A DNA stretch of 12,100 bases from Chloroflexaceae bacterium (GCA_026417815.1 JAOACN010000587.1:1-12100), one strand, 5' to 3'; counted from the stretch's first letter, positions 1 to 7,335 are shown. Program-made: numbers and translations. The notes: generated by a model not told the origin, from the sequence alone.

Positions 1-837
1 GCAGAGGATGTAGGTCAGGGCGATCTGCCGCGAGTTGAACAGATCCAGCGGCGCCACCGGGCGCGCGGCCCGTCGCTCGACGGCGATCAGCAGCGGCACG
101 CACAGCGCCGCCGCGCCCAGCAGGTACGGCCATAGCGTCAGGCCCAGAACCGTATCGAGCACCCGGTTGATGCCCAGCGTCAGGCAGGACAGCATCAACG
201 CGATGATCAGGATCCCCGCCCAGTCGAGCGGCGGCGGATTGCCTTCGGCCCGCGTGACCGGCAGGTGGCGCAGCCCCAGCCAGATTACCAGCGCCGCGAT
301 GGGCAGGTTGATCAGGAAGATCCAGTGCCAGCTCAGGGCCACCAGGATCACCGAGGCCACCAGTGGCCCCAGCAGGAAGGCCATCCCCACCGTCGCGCCG
401 ATCAGCCCAAGGGCCTTGCCCCGCTCCGCTGGCGGAAAAATATCCCCGACCACCGCGCTCGCCAGCGGCGACACGCCCCCCGCGCTAAAGCCCTGGATGG
501 CCCGCCCGATCAGCACCATCCAGAACGTCGGCGCCAGGGCGATCCACAACGACCCCAGGGCAAACCCGGCCACGCACAGCAGAAAGACGGGCCGCCGCCC
601 GTACCGGTCGCCCAGGCTGGCCATCAAGGTGGTGCTGCTCATGGTGAACAGCACAAAGACAATCGTGAGCATCCCGATCTGGCTATTGTCCACCCCGAAG
701 GCGGCGCGCAGCGCGGGCACTGCGGGCGCGATCACCGCCGCGTCGAGGGCCGACATGAACACCCCGACGAACAGCACCAGGAGGATACGGTTCCGGACCC
801 GGGCATCAACCACACCGGCGCTACTGGTGGTCGTCAT
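1..837 (-). CDS. MFS transporter, DHA/EmrB-QacA type (3' end outside window)
   Basis: Membrane exporter of the major facilitator superfamily, probably a proton-driven drug or metabolite antiporter. The 279 residues present read in one open frame from the ATG at 837 to the window edge, so the C-terminal half is missing. Visible family motifs are a first helix ending in LDAAVIAPAVPAL (about 31-43), motif A GDRYGRRP (76-83) in the loop between helices 2 and 3, the motif B region GRAIQG (111-116), and motif C with GATVG...LGP (147-158) on helix 5, which is typical of the antiporter branch. More hydrophobic helices follow around residues 160-255. An SD-like GGAGG lies five bases upstream of the ATG. 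The gene is transcribed away from sfsA. The family is clear; the substrate is unknown, and 12 versus 14 helices cannot be decided from this half. Confidence 0.9.
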   Translation of the reverse strand, partial: MTTTSSAGVVDARVRNRILLVLFVGVFMSALDAAVIAPAVPALRAAFGVDNSQIGMLTIVFVLFTMSSTTLMASLGDRYGRRPVFLLCVAGFALGSLWIALAPTFWMVLIGRAIQGFSAGGVSPLASAVVGDIFPPAERGKALGLIGATVGMAFLLGPLVASVILVALSWHWIFLINLPIAALVIWLGLRHLPVTRAEGNPPPLDWAGILIIALMLSCLTLGINRVLDTVLGLTLWPYLLGAAALCVPLLIAVERRAARPVAPLDLFNSRQIALTYILC

Positions 838-865
838 AGCTCCCTCCGCTATCGCGAACGGACCT

Positions 866-874
866 ATTATACCA
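866..874 (-). promoter_or_regulatory. Extended -10 promoter of the MFS gene
   Basis: On the - strand this reads TGG followed by a perfect TATAAT. Transcription would start near 859, leaving a leader of about 22 bases that includes the ribosome binding site. No convincing -35 box is present, which fits an extended -10 (TGn) promoter. Confidence 0.6.
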
Positions 875-945
875 ATGGACGACCAGGGTCCGGGCGACGT
901 CCGTCTCCCACGGCAGGGGATTGGGGCGGCCTCGCCGCCAAAACC

Positions 946-990
946 AACGCAAAACCTGGGTCCGGGACTCGCTCCCAGAGACTTTGCGTT
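946..990. repeat. Inverted repeat between divergent MFS and sfsA genes
   Basis: AACGCAAA (946-953) pairs with TTTGCGTT (983-990), and an inner CTGGG (956-960) pairs with CCCAG (974-978), leaving a 13-base loop. This gives 13 base pairs around a small internal loop. It lies between the two divergent promoters, about 45 bases upstream of the sfsA -10. It could be an operator or an RNA hairpin; there is no T-tract for a terminator. The rest of the gap (838-1083) holds only the two promoters. Confidence 0.45.
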
Positions 991-1030
991 AGCTCTGGAA
1001 CAGCGTTGATACCGGAGCGGTTGTTCCTCG

Positions 1031-1039
1031 TGGTATACT
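1031..1039 (+). promoter_or_regulatory. Extended -10 promoter of sfsA
   Basis: TGG followed by TATACT at 1034-1039. A TTGATA at 1006-1011 is 22 bases upstream, too far for a normal -35, so this looks like an extended -10 promoter. The start would be near 1046, so transcripts would just include an in-frame ATG at 1051, which lacks a ribosome binding site, and then the preferred ATG at 1084. Confidence 0.55.
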
Positions 1040-1083
1040 ACGCAGCGAATATGGTGCGAACCTTGCCGCCGCCAGGATCAGCT

Positions 1084-1821
1084 ATGCCCGTCCGTGTGCC
1101 CCTTACCGCCAGCGGACCGCTCGTGGAGGCGGAGTTTGTCTCCCGGCCCAATCAACTGGTTGTTGAAGCCCGCCTGGGGCGCCGGATGGTGCGCGCCCAT
1201 CTGGCCGACCGGGGGCGCCTGCTCGAACTGCTGGTTCCCGGCGCGCGCCTGTTGCTGGCGCCCCGCGAGGAGATTGGCCGCAAGACCGGCTATCAGGTAA
1301 TTGGCGTCTACCACAATGGCGAGCTGGTCTCCCTCGATACGCACCTCGCCAACCGGCTGGTGGTCGCGGCCCTGGCCGCCGGGGCGTTGCCCCAGTTCGC
1401 CCGCTACACCAGGGTGCAACGCGAGGTGATGATCGGCGAGCACCGCTTCGATTTTCGTCTCAGTGAGGGCATCAATACCTGTATCGTCGAGGTCAAATCG
1501 GTCAGCAAGGTCGAGAATGGCCTGGCCCGTTTCCCCGACGCGCCGACCGACCGGGGCCGGCGCCAGGTGCTGGCCCTCACTCAGATGGCCCGCAACGGGC
1601 AGCGTTGCGCGATTGTGTTCATTATTCAGCGCCACGCCGCTCGCGCCCTGGTTCCCGATGACGTGGACCCCGAGTTTGGGCGCGCCCTGCGCGGCGCCAT
1701 CACTGCCGGAGTTGAGGTGTACGCCTATCTCTGTCCGTTGACGCCCGAGGGTCTGACCCTCGGCGAACCGGTGATGGTGTATGGCTCCGCCGAGGCGATT
1801 CCCAAAGCGCGGCCGTTGTAG
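1084..1821 (+). CDS. sfsA: SfsA-family DNA/RNA nuclease
   Basis: Predicted nuclease of the SfsA family ("sugar fermentation stimulation" protein), 245 aa against 234 in E. coli. The N-terminal part has the OB-like segment with HLADRGRLLELLVPG (39-53), a divergent form of the usual HCPNTGR. Asn90 in THLANRLV is the family's conserved position. The PD-(D/E)xK core follows: Asp123 in RFDF, then Glu136-Val-Lys138 in VEVKSV, then FPDAPTDRGRRQ (150-161), matching the family FPDA.T.RG motif with Gln for the usual His at the end. I chose ATG 1084 because AGGA lies six bases upstream; the in-frame ATG at 1051 would be nearly leaderless. The next gene starts 37 bases on with no obvious promoter, so they may share a transcript. 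In vivo role is unclear; E. coli SfsA is described as a maltose-metabolism effector that binds DNA. Confidence 0.92.
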   Translation: MPVRVPLTASGPLVEAEFVSRPNQLVVEARLGRRMVRAHLADRGRLLELLVPGARLLLAPREEIGRKTGYQVIGVYHNGELVSLDTHLANRLVVAALAAGALPQFARYTRVQREVMIGEHRFDFRLSEGINTCIVEVKSVSKVENGLARFPDAPTDRGRRQVLALTQMARNGQRCAIVFIIQRHAARALVPDDVDPEFGRALRGAITAGVEVYAYLCPLTPEGLTLGEPVMVYGSAEAIPKARPL

Positions 1822-1846
1822 GTGCCGACCCCCGTTCGCTTCGATG

Positions 1847-1852
1847 AAAGGA
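1847..1852 (+). promoter_or_regulatory. Ribosome binding site that sets a GTG start
   Basis: AAAGGA lies six bases before GTG 1859. It overlaps the codons after ATG 1844, the in-frame alternative, which has no SD of its own. Starting at 1859 also gives a compact lipoprotein signal peptide. Confidence 0.65.
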
Positions 1853-1858
1853 CGATCC

Positions 1859-3118
1859 GTGCGCGCGACATACGCACGCCTGTTCGTTATGCTCACGCTG
1901 CTCCTGCTCGCCGCCTGCGGAGGCCAGCCGGGCGCTTCCTCCGGCCCCGCTGACCAGCCCTTCGAGCAACGCTACCGCTCGATGAGCTTCGAGCAGATCG
2001 TTGAGGCTGCCCGCGGGCAGACGGTGACCTGGTTCATGTGGGGCGGCTCGGACGCCATCAACGCCTATGTCAATGGCTACGTGGCCAGTACGCTGAAAGA
2101 GCGTTATGGGATCACACTCAAACAGGCGCCGGTCACCGATATTGTCGAGACGGTCAACAAGGTCCTGGCCGAGAAACAGGCCGGCAAGGATACGGGCGGC
2201 TCGGTGGATCTGATCTGGATCAATGGCGAGAACTTCCGCACCCTGAAAGAGGCCGGGGCGGTGTTTCGCAACTGGGCCGACCTGCTGCCGAGTAATCAGT
2301 TCGTGGATTGGGAGAATCCGTCCATCGCCTACGACTTCGGCTTTCCGGTCGAGTACGATGAGTCGCCCTGGGGGTCGGCCCAGTTCGTGATGGAGTACGA
2401 CAGCGCGCGGCTCTCCGAGCCGCCCCGGAGCGTCGAGGCGCTGCTGGAGTGGGCCTGCGCCAATCCCGGCAAGTTCACCTACCCCGCGCCACCCGATTTT
2501 ACCGGCAGCGTCTTCGTACGCCACGTCTTCTACGCCGCCGCCGGGGATTATAGGCAACTCCTCGGTCCCTTCGATGAAACACGCTACGCCCCCATCGCCG
2601 AAAGGACCTGGCAGATGCTCAACGGCGTAGAACCCTGCCTGTGGCGCGGCGGCGAGACCTATCCCCAGACCAACACCGCGCTCTACGATCTGTTCTCCCG
2701 CGGCGAGGTCTGGATCTCGATGAACTACAGCCCCACCCACGCGGCGAACCAGATCGCCCGGGGGGTGTACCCCGCCACCGCCCGCACCTGGGTCTTCGAT
2801 ACCGGCACCATCGCCAATACCAACTACGTGACCATTCCGTACAACGCGGCCAACAAGGCCGGGGCCATGGTGGTGGCCAATTTCTTGCTCTCGCCCGAGG
2901 CGCAGTACGAGGCCGCGAAGCCCGAGGTGGTAGGGTGGAGCACGCCGCTCTCCTTCGCGAAGTTGCCCCAGGAATGGGTCGAGAAGTTCTCCGCCCTGCC
3001 CCGCCCCGAGGCGGTGCTGCCCGCCGATGAACTCGCCGCGCGCCAGCTCTCCGAGTTGCAGGCGCCCTGGCTGACGCGCATCGAAGAGGACTGGATCGCC
3101 AATGTTCTGGAGCGTTGA
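1859..3118 (+). CDS. ABC transporter solute-binding lipoprotein, YnjB-like
   Basis: Extracytoplasmic binding protein that would deliver a small solute to the permeases encoded next. From GTG 1859 the product is 419 aa. It opens with a lipoprotein signal peptide: Arg at 2 and 7, a hydrophobic stretch, and lipobox LAAC with Cys20 as the lipidated residue. The mature part has VTWFMWGGSDAINAYVNGYV near residues 55-75 and a GGSVDLIWINGENF stretch about 70 residues further on, both typical of the YnjB (COG4134) group. The late part with FLLSPEAQYEAAKPE resembles the C-terminal lobe of Fe3+/thiamine/spermidine binding proteins. The stop overlaps the first permease by 17 bases, indicating translational coupling. 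Family assignment is good; the ligand is unknown. E. coli YnjB has no established substrate that I know of. A longer form from ATG 1844 is possible. Confidence 0.88.
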   Translation: MRATYARLFVMLTLLLLAACGGQPGASSGPADQPFEQRYRSMSFEQIVEAARGQTVTWFMWGGSDAINAYVNGYVASTLKERYGITLKQAPVTDIVETVNKVLAEKQAGKDTGGSVDLIWINGENFRTLKEAGAVFRNWADLLPSNQFVDWENPSIAYDFGFPVEYDESPWGSAQFVMEYDSARLSEPPRSVEALLEWACANPGKFTYPAPPDFTGSVFVRHVFYAAAGDYRQLLGPFDETRYAPIAERTWQMLNGVEPCLWRGGETYPQTNTALYDLFSRGEVWISMNYSPTHAANQIARGVYPATARTWVFDTGTIANTNYVTIPYNAANKAGAMVVANFLLSPEAQYEAAKPEVVGWSTPLSFAKLPQEWVEKFSALPRPEAVLPADELAARQLSELQAPWLTRIEEDWIANVLER

Positions 3119-3983
3119 CCCCGAACGGCCGCGGATCTGGCTGATGCTCGCCCCGATGCTGGCGGTGGTGTTCTTGCTCTTCGGCGGCGGTCTGTTCTTC
3201 GCCCTGATCCAGTCCTTCGGCTATTTGCCGCTGATCGGGCAGACGGGGTTCAGCCTCGCGGCCTATGCCGCGGTCCTGCGGCAATCCTCATTTCTGGCCT
3301 CGCTGCTGCTGACGCTGTACATCGCCGTGACCTCGACGCTGATCGCCACGGCGCTGGCGGTAGCGGTGGCCCTGGCCATCCGCGCCACCACCCGGGGGCG
3401 CCAGGCGCTCAGTTTCATCTTCCAGTTCAACCTGCCCATCCCCCATCTCGTCGGTGCGGTGGCCGTGGCCGATGTGCTCAGCCAGAGCGGGTTGCTTGCC
3501 CGTGTTGCCGCCGCCTTCGGGCTGATTGATGACCCCGGCCAGTTCCCCGTGCTGGTCTTCGACCGCGCTGGCGTCGGGATCATCGCCGAGTACGTCTGGA
3601 AGGAGACGGCGTTCATCGGGGTGACCACGCTGGCCGTGCTCCACGCCATCGGGCCGGAGTACGAGGAACTGGCCCGCTCCCTGGGCGCGAACCGCTGGCA
3701 GCGGTTTCGCCTGGTGCTGCTGCCGCTGATGCTGCCAGGGGTGCTGGCAGCCTCGGTGATCGCCTTCGCCTTCTCCTTCGGCGCCTTCGAGGCGCCCTAT
3801 CTGCTCGGCGCCAGTTACCCACAGGTGTTGCCGGTGCTGGCCTACAAACGCTACACCGCGGTGGATCTGGCCGCGCGGGCCGAGGCGATGGCCCTGTGCG
3901 TGATCATCACCCTGGTCGCCGGCGCCGCGATTGTCGCGTATCTCCACGTGAGCCGGCGCTACCTGCGCCGCGAGGCCGACTGA
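3102..3983 (+). CDS. ABC transporter permease (first of two), PotB/YnjC-like
   Basis: Inner-membrane channel subunit, 293 aa, of the binding-protein-dependent type 1 importer family. Hydrophobic segments fall near residues 12-35, 64-95, 105-130, 165-185, 205-230 and 260-285, consistent with six helices. The cytoplasmic EAA loop that docks on the ATPase is clear: EYEELARSLG (186-195) with the conserved Gly195 and LLP ending at Pro208. The gene starts inside the end of the solute-binding protein gene; the SD is weak (AGAGGA 11 bases upstream), so coupling to upstream translation is likely. In E. coli the YnjC permease is a single double-length protein; here the two halves are separate genes, as in PotB/PotC. 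Partner of the next permease. Confidence 0.9.
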   Translation: MFWSVDPERPRIWLMLAPMLAVVFLLFGGGLFFALIQSFGYLPLIGQTGFSLAAYAAVLRQSSFLASLLLTLYIAVTSTLIATALAVAVALAIRATTRGRQALSFIFQFNLPIPHLVGAVAVADVLSQSGLLARVAAAFGLIDDPGQFPVLVFDRAGVGIIAEYVWKETAFIGVTTLAVLHAIGPEYEELARSLGANRWQRFRLVLLPLMLPGVLAASVIAFAFSFGAFEAPYLLGASYPQVLPVLAYKRYTAVDLAARAEAMALCVIITLVAGAAIVAYLHVSRRYLRREAD

Positions 3984-3985
3984 CG

Positions 3986-4825
3986 ATGCGTTCCCCGGGA
4001 TCTCCTGCCGGACCCTCCCCGCCGCGCCCGCCCCTGCTGCGCTGGTTCGTCCTGGCGGCGATGGTGATCGGCATGCTCCTGCCGATTGTGCCGCTGGTCA
4101 TCTGGTCGTTCGCCTTTCGCTGGAGCTTTCCCGATCTACTGCCGGAACGCTGGAGCCTCCGGGCCTGGCGCTACCTGGCCGCCCCGGAGTCGCAGGTGCT
4201 GCCGGCCCTCCGCGACAGCCTGTTGCTCGCCGGGGCGGTGACGCTGCTCGCCACGCTCATCGGCGTGCCCGCCGGGCGCGCGCTGGGCATGTACCGCTTC
4301 CGCGGCCGCGCCGTGATCGAAATGCTCATCCTCGCGCCGTTGATCGTCCCCGCCTTTGCCGTGTCCCTCGGCATCCAGATCGTGTTCATCCGCTACGGCC
4401 TGGCCGACACCTTCCTCGGTGTTACCCTGGTGCATCTCGTGCCCGCGACCCCCTACATGGCCCTGGTGATGGCCGGTGTGTTCGCCAACTTCGACCGGCA
4501 GTACGAGGACCTGGCGCGCACCCTCGGCGCGCGCCCGTTGCAGGTCTGGCGCTGGGTGACCCTGCCGGCGGTGCTGCCCGGTCTGGTGGTGGGCGCGCTG
4601 TTTGTCTTTCTGATCTCGTGGAGCCAGTATGCGCTGACGCTTATTATCGGCGGGGGGCGCCTGGTGACCCTGCCGATGCTGCTCTTCGCCTTTGCCCGTA
4701 GCGGCGACAATGCGGTCACCGCCGCCCTGAGCCTGGTGTTCATCGCCCCGGCAGTGGTGTTACTGGCGCTGATCGCCCGCTTTCTGGGCGCCGCGCCGGC
4801 CGCCGGCGGCATTCGCGGGCTGTAG
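3986..4825 (+). CDS. ABC transporter permease (second of two), PotC/YnjC-like
   Basis: Second channel subunit, 279 aa from ATG 3986, two bases after the stop of the first permease. After a short Pro-rich cytoplasmic N-terminus (residues 8-22) come six likely helices, the first at about 25-45. The EAA loop reads QYEDLARTLG (172-181), with Gly181 and TLP ending at Pro194. A longer frame reaches back to 3896, but that stretch is rich in Arg and His and lies inside the first permease, so I use 3986. A GAGG about 10 bases upstream can serve as SD. Expected to form a heterodimer with the preceding permease and the ATPase encoded 82 bases downstream. Confidence 0.9.
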   Translation: MRSPGSPAGPSPPRPPLLRWFVLAAMVIGMLLPIVPLVIWSFAFRWSFPDLLPERWSLRAWRYLAAPESQVLPALRDSLLLAGAVTLLATLIGVPAGRALGMYRFRGRAVIEMLILAPLIVPAFAVSLGIQIVFIRYGLADTFLGVTLVHLVPATPYMALVMAGVFANFDRQYEDLARTLGARPLQVWRWVTLPAVLPGLVVGALFVFLISWSQYALTLIIGGGRLVTLPMLLFAFARSGDNAVTAALSLVFIAPAVVLLALIARFLGAAPAAGGIRGL

Positions 4826-4842
4826 CCGCACCTTCCATCAGG

Positions 4843-4879
4843 CAGGGGTATGGAGAAACCAGGTTTTCCCACACCCCTG
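4843..4879. repeat. Short palindromic repeat, copy 1
   Basis: Imperfect inverted repeat of two 18-base arms around a single central base (4861). The left arm runs CAGGGG...GAAACC and the right arm GGTTTT...CCCCTG. Fifteen of 18 positions pair and one more is a G-T pair. It lies between the second permease and the ATPase gene and shares its layout with the repeats at 5991-6027 and 6046-6126. It could lower or terminate transcription between permease and ATPase; there is no T-tract. Confidence 0.7.
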
Positions 4880-4907
4880 TCTACCTGGGAACAGGTCTTC
4901 AATACCT

Positions 4908-5954
4908 ATGACCGCCCTGCAACTCTGCAACCTTACCAAAACCTACCCTGGCGCGCCCGCTCCGGCCGTGCGCGATCTATCGCTCGAGGCGGCCCCGGGC
5001 GAACTGGTCGCGCTGCTGGGCGCTTCGGGCTGCGGCAAGAGCACCACGCTGCGCCTGGTGGCCGGGCTGCTCACCCCCTGTCGCGGCGATGTGCGCTTTG
5101 ATGGACGTTCGGTGCTGGGCGCCCCACCCGAGCGCCGGGGGGTGGCGATGGTCTTTCAGAAGCCGTTGCTGCTGCCGCACATGAGCGTCGGCGAGAACGT
5201 GGGCTTCGGGCTGCGGGTGCGCGGCGAGCGCCCGGCGACCATTCGGCGCCGGGTTGATGAACTGCTCGAACTGGTGCAGTTGCCGGGCAGCGCCGCCCGG
5301 CGCCCCGGTCAGCTCTCCGGCGGGCAGGAGCAGCGCGTGGCCCTGGCGCGGGCGCTGATCGTCGAACCGCGGGTGCTGTTGCTCGACGAACCCTTCAGCC
5401 AGCTCGACGCCGGGCTGCGGGCCGAGATGCGCGATCTGGTCGCCGGCTTGCAGCGTCGTCTGGGCATCACCACCCTGCTGGTGACCCACGACCAGGAAGA
5501 GGCGCTGTTGCTGGCCGACCGCATCGCCCTGCTGGAGCAGGGGCGCCTGTTACAGTACGACACCCCGCGGGGCCTCTACGAGCGCCCGGCCAGCCTGGCC
5601 GTCGCGCGCTTCCTTGGCGGACGCAACTTCATCCCCGGGCGCGTGGCGGGCCGGCGCTTCATCAGCGACGCCGGGGCCTTCGAGCTTGCCGCCGAACCGC
5701 CGTTGCAGGGCGCGGCCGTGCTGACCATTCGCCCCGAGGCCCTGGCGCTCGGCTGCGATGGCCCGGTCAACCGCCTGCGCGGCACAGTAACGGCGGCGCG
5801 CTACCTGGGCGCGCGCATGCGCTACCAGATCCAGGCCGGCGCGCTGGTCCTGGAGGCCCTGGCCGATGCCGCCAGCCTTTACCGTCCCGGCGATCCGGTG
5901 AACCTGACCCTTCCCCCGGAACGGCTATGGGTGATGGGAGGGGAGAGGCAATAA
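4908..5954 (+). CDS. ABC transporter ATPase with TOBE domain, PotA/YnjD-like
   Basis: ATP-hydrolysing subunit of the importer, 348 aa. It has the full set of nucleotide-binding motifs: Walker A GASGCGKST (38-46), Q-loop around Gln84 (VFQKPLLLPHMSV), signature LSGGQEQR (136-143), Walker B VLLLDEP (156-162) and the switch His194 in VTHDQEEA. Residues after about 235 form a C-terminal regulatory extension with TIRPEALAL and a TOBE-like fold, as in PotA, CysA and FbpC, and unlike short ATPases without this extension. Asp160-Glu161 supplies the catalytic Glu, so the protein should be active. The start ATG has only a weak SD. It belongs with the two permeases and binding protein upstream despite the 82-base gap that contains a palindromic repeat. 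Confidence 0.93.
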   Translation: MTALQLCNLTKTYPGAPAPAVRDLSLEAAPGELVALLGASGCGKSTTLRLVAGLLTPCRGDVRFDGRSVLGAPPERRGVAMVFQKPLLLPHMSVGENVGFGLRVRGERPATIRRRVDELLELVQLPGSAARRPGQLSGGQEQRVALARALIVEPRVLLLDEPFSQLDAGLRAEMRDLVAGLQRRLGITTLLVTHDQEEALLLADRIALLEQGRLLQYDTPRGLYERPASLAVARFLGGRNFIPGRVAGRRFISDAGAFELAAEPPLQGAAVLTIRPEALALGCDGPVNRLRGTVTAARYLGARMRYQIQAGALVLEALADAASLYRPGDPVNLTLPPERLWVMGGERQ

Positions 5955-5990
5955 CGATCCAGGAGGGTGTACCCTGCCCCGACTATCCGG

Positions 5991-6027
5991 CAGGGGCAAG
6001 GGGAAACCCGGTTTCCCCTTGCCCCTC
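5991..6027. repeat. Short palindromic repeat, copy 2 (perfect 17-bp arms)
   Basis: Arms 5992-6008 and 6010-6026 are perfectly complementary around the single base C6009; the core is GGGGAAACC / GGTTTCCCC. It begins 37 bases after the ATPase stop. The same plan as copy 1 with different but still pairing arm bases suggests that pairing is kept. It may act as a transcription terminator-like or mRNA 3'-protecting hairpin, or be part of a mobile REP/MITE-like element. Confidence 0.8.
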
Positions 6028-6045
6028 CGACCCGCTATTGTCACT

Positions 6046-6126
6046 GATGAAACCAGGTGTTCCTGGGAGGGCTACGGCCTTCCGCCCTCGCCCGCGGGCC
6101 GGGGTGCGGGGAAATCCGGTTTCCCC
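6046..6126 (+). repeat. Dispersed repeat, longer form, copy A
   Basis: An ~80-base unit with GAAACC near the left end (6049-6054) and GGTTTCCCC at the right (6118-6126), i.e. inverted ends of the same motif that forms the palindromes. The interior has TCCTGGGAGG (6061-6070), an ACGGCCT block and CGGGCCGG. A related unit lies on the opposite strand at 7199-7269. The right end (6108-6126) folds on itself around C6117. It reaches to 18 bases before the kinase start. Confidence 0.65.
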
Positions 6127-6144
6127 AATATCGGGTTGACCGTC

Positions 6145-7179
6145 ATGCTCGCAACCGCACTCTTGCCAGCCATCGAGACCTACCTCCGGCGGCCCGAGGT
6201 GGCCGGGCATCCCGCGCTGGAACTGACCGGTGAATGGGACCTGCAGTTTCTGGCCCAGGGGGAATACAACATCAACTACCTGCTCCGGCGCGACCCGGGG
6301 CCGCCCCTGGTGGTGCGCATCAACACCGGCTCGCAGATCGGCCGGCCCGGCGGCGCGCAGATCGCCTACGAGGCGGCGGCCCTGCGCCTGCTGGCGCCGA
6401 CGGGCGTGGCGCCGCGTCTGCACTACCTCGACGCGACGCTCGCGCTCCTCCCCTACGGCCTGCTGGTGATGGAGCATCTGCCGGGCGGGCCGCTGCGCTA
6501 CGATGAGGCGGCGCACCTCGGCGCGGCGGCGCGGACCCTCGCGCGCCTGCACCAGACCCCCGCGGCCCACGGCGACTTTATCCTCCGTCGGGCGCTGGTT
6601 GACGACCTGGAAGAGGCCCGCGGCTGGCTGGCGCCCTACCTGGCCTGCCCGCGCGCACCGGCGGCGACGCGCGCGGCCCTGGCGCGCCTGCTCGAACGCG
6701 CCGCCGCCGATGCGGCCCGCCACGCCGATCGTTTCCCCACGCCCTTCGCCCTGGTGCATACCGACGTGCAGGCCCACAACTTCGTGGTCGAAGATCGGCC
6801 CGCCGGGCCGCGCTGCCGCCTGGTGGACTGGGAGCGCCCGCTCCTCGACGATCCCACCTACGACCTGGCCCACTTTACCATCCCCACCACCACCCGTTGG
6901 AAGACCGGGCTGACCCTCGGCCCGGCGCAGGTCGAGAGCTTCCTGGCGGCCTACTGCGCCGCCCGTCCCGAGCTTGACCCGCTGGAACTGCGCGCGCGTC
7001 TGGCGATCCGCCGGCCGTTCATTCTACTGCGCGCGGTGAGCTGGTGCGCAGGGGCCTGGGTAGAGTACACCGGCCAGGGGCGGGCCATCGCCCACCCGGA
7101 TACGCTGGCGCGGATCGAAGAGTATCTCCGTCCCGCCGAACTGGAGGCGCTGTTTCCGGAGTGGCTGGGACAGAGGTAG
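6145..7179 (+). CDS. APH/choline-kinase-like phosphotransferase
   Basis: Predicted small-molecule kinase of the protein-kinase-like fold, 344 aa from ATG 6145. The N-lobe has LAQGEYNINYLLR (36-48) followed by LVVRIN (55-60), where many relatives have Lys and this branch has Arg. The C-lobe carries the catalytic loop HTDVQAHN (205-212) with Asp207 as likely base and Asn212 as metal ligand, then LVDWE (226-230) with Asp228 as the Mg2+-binding DFG-like Asp. A longer frame reaches to 6019 but that part is encoded by repeat sequence, so it is left out. The SD before 6145 is weak. Members of this family phosphorylate aminoglycosides, choline, ethanolamine, thiamine or sugars; the sequence does not show which. 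Its place behind a complete importer suggests that it phosphorylates the imported solute, but this is inference, and the 190-base repeat-filled gap may separate the transcripts. Confidence 0.85.
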   Translation: MLATALLPAIETYLRRPEVAGHPALELTGEWDLQFLAQGEYNINYLLRRDPGPPLVVRINTGSQIGRPGGAQIAYEAAALRLLAPTGVAPRLHYLDATLALLPYGLLVMEHLPGGPLRYDEAAHLGAAARTLARLHQTPAAHGDFILRRALVDDLEEARGWLAPYLACPRAPAATRAALARLLERAAADAARHADRFPTPFALVHTDVQAHNFVVEDRPAGPRCRLVDWERPLLDDPTYDLAHFTIPTTTRWKTGLTLGPAQVESFLAAYCAARPELDPLELRARLAIRRPFILLRAVSWCAGAWVEYTGQGRAIAHPDTLARIEEYLRPAELEALFPEWLGQR

Positions 7180-7198
7180 CGCGGCCGCAGCATTCGCC

Positions 7199-7277
7199 AC
7201 CGGATGTCAAAAAACACCGGCCCACGGGAGGGTCGGGGAGGCCGCGGTCCTCCCAGGACCCTCCGTTTCCCCTTGCC
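7199..7277 (-). repeat. Dispersed repeat, longer form, copy B (opposite strand)
   Basis: Read on the - strand, this contains GGGGAAAC, TCCTGGGAGG, a CGCGGCCT block, GTGGGCCGG and ATCCGG in the same order and nearly the same spacing as copy A at 6046-6126. Over the central 42 aligned bases I count 32 identities without gaps. TTTCCCCTTGCC (7266-7277) is identical to part of copy 2. The far end is degenerate. It begins 20 bases after the kinase stop. Confidence 0.6.
7227..7264 (+). terminator. Strong hairpin after the kinase gene
   Basis: A 14-bp stem (GGAGGGTC with GACCCTCC, then GGGAGG with CCTCCC) is broken by a small internal loop and capped by seven bases. It lies 47 bases downstream of the kinase stop and inside repeat copy B. 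No run of T follows, so intrinsic termination is possible but not certain. Confidence 0.4.
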
Positions 7278-7335
7278 GGTCGCAGCGCAGCGTGGAAGAT
7301 ACCTGTTCGTAACCTGTGCAAAAGGCGGATAACTA

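Noticed and set aside
35..1009. Long + strand open frame over the MFS gene
   Set aside because: It lies opposite the MFS frame, which has clear family motifs; the + frame is Arg/Ser/Thr/Pro-rich with no domain.
265..1083. Long N-terminal extension of sfsA
   Set aside because: The extension is His/Gln/Arg/Pro-rich shadow of the MFS gene and crosses the sfsA promoter; SD and family length fit ATG 1084.
1700..2740. 346-aa - strand frame across sfsA and the binding-protein gene
   Set aside because: It covers two genes with clear families on the other strand and shows no motif of its own.
6019..6144. N-terminal extension of the kinase
   Set aside because: It is encoded by the repeat at 6046-6126 and has no similarity to kinase N-lobes; ATG 6145 fits better.
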